The notes under the pieces: model-generated | Database searches by the model: none | Seen by the model: only the letters and a program-made list of their open reading frames with translations | What the model was told of the DNA's origin: nothing | Shown here: positions 63,721 to 64,000 of the stretch, piece after piece | Position numbering within the stretch: the stretch's first letter is position 1 | Layout: every line of letters starts with the position of its first letter | Assembly (NCBI RefSeq): GCF_002982075.1 | Contig: NZ_PUEJ01000004.1 | Location: 620,001-684,000 of the forward strand | Direction: 5' to 3' | Length of the DNA stretch: 64,000 bases | DNA from: Labrys okinawensis | GTDB lineage: Bacteria > Pseudomonadota > Alphaproteobacteria > Rhizobiales > Labraceae | Position numbers and translations under genes: made by a program

Positions 63721-64000
63721 ATGGACATTGCGAACGACGCCTTTTCGAACGCCTCCTTCGGCCATAGCGTCATTCCCGGCCCTGCAAGCTGGACTCAGCC
63801 GAAGCGGCGCATGTCGCCCTCGGCGCCGGAATTGCGCAGCCATCTCGAAACCATGCGCGATGCCTGGCAGGCCTCCAACTGGGACGCGGTGATCGCCGAG
63901 GCCGACAAGTTGCTGGCGATTTCGCCCAGCCATGCCAATGCGCTGAAGATGCGCCTGAGAGCGGCCATCAATGCCGGCCTGCTGGACAAGGTTGCCCAAT
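63721..64000 (+). CDS. N-terminus of a TPR-like protein (truncated by window edge)
   Basis: About 93 codons are visible. The sequence begins MDIANDAFSNASFGHSV and contains a helical TPR-like unit: LRSHLETMRDAWQASNWDAV, then IAEADKLLAISPSHANALKM. This resembles the N-terminal region of the preceding glycosyltransferase, so it may be another surface-polysaccharide protein of similar layout. AGAAG is the only ribosome site. The rest lies outside the window. Confidence 0.65.
   Translation, partial: MDIANDAFSNASFGHSVIPGPASWTQPKRRMSPSAPELRSHLETMRDAWQASNWDAVIAEADKLLAISPSHANALKMRLRAAINAGLLDKVAQ

Overview
This 64 kb window is a high-GC, gene-dense chromosomal segment from an alphaproteobacterium, most likely of the order Hyphomicrobiales (Rhizobiales). 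The inference rests on gene content: a Frc-type sugar ABC operon with an FGGY kinase, many LysR/GntR/Lrp regulators next to catabolic genes, NitT/TauT ABC systems, mmsA, a PuuA/PuuB-like pair, and short mirrored GTCATCCC...GGGATGAC intergenic repeats. The genus cannot be fixed from sequence alone. I see no rRNA, tRNA, CRISPR array, insertion sequence, integrase or prophage gene. It reads as a stable chromosome rich in metabolic and transport modules, most of them a divergent regulator/target pair with a recognisable dyad between the two genes.

Layout. 0-3 kb: NitT/TauT-type ABC ATPase (cut by the window edge), a fused double permease and a small upstream gene, all minus. 3.4-8 kb: sugar operon kinase > binding protein > permease > ATPase. 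8.2-9.8 kb: LLM flavin oxidoreductase divergent from an HxlR regulator. 9.8-11.4 kb: secreted protein, exported MsrB, Rap1a-like protein. 11.7-12.7 kb: ArsR / SRPBCC / small membrane protein cassette. 12.7-14.2 kb: arginase and divergent Lrp regulator. 14.5-21.2 kb: GNAT, then an RND pump with two tandem adaptors divergent from a TetR regulator. 21.2-30.3 kb: LysR/PdxI-like reductase pair, SDR plus OFA transporter, LysR/aldo-keto reductase pair, histidine phosphatase, HIBADH-like dehydrogenase. 30.3-35.3 kb: FecR-domain protein, then a copper module (multicopper oxidase and CopA). 35.4-38.1 kb: FMN hydroxy-acid oxidase divergent from an MFS carrier. 38.2-46.2 kb: LysR/mmsA, then aldehyde dehydrogenase, PuuB-like oxidase, PuuA-like glutamine synthetase and a GntR regulator, which resemble a glutamylated polyamine (putrescine) route. 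46.2-48.4 kb: diguanylate cyclase and nucleoside deaminase. 48.5-53.4 kb: two-component system divergent from a second NitT/TauT-type ABC transporter. 53.6-56.5 kb: ankyrin protein, CynX-like MFS, S-formylglutathione hydrolase. 56.8-60.2 kb: glmM and glmS, for UDP-GlcNAc precursors. 60.2-61.3 kb: AT-rich gap. 61.3-64 kb: a large glycosyltransferase and the start of another gene.

Regulatory DNA is unusually legible here. The clearest items are an HxlR-type dyad (9284-9300), a TetR-type dyad (20549-20568), a CueR-like promoter with 19-bp spacing upstream of copA (35303-35334), OmpR-family-like 11-bp-phased repeats between the two-component system and its ABC neighbour (50583-50626), paired 20-bp palindromes upstream of the aldehyde dehydrogenase (42449-42520), and tandem 11-bp repeats in the gap before the glycosyltransferase (60630-60651). 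No wholly unfamiliar multi-gene system is evident. The best candidates for new biology are these regulatory arrays, the 60-61 kb leader, the dual-adaptor RND pump, the exported MsrB and a small unknown gene at the head of the first ABC operon.
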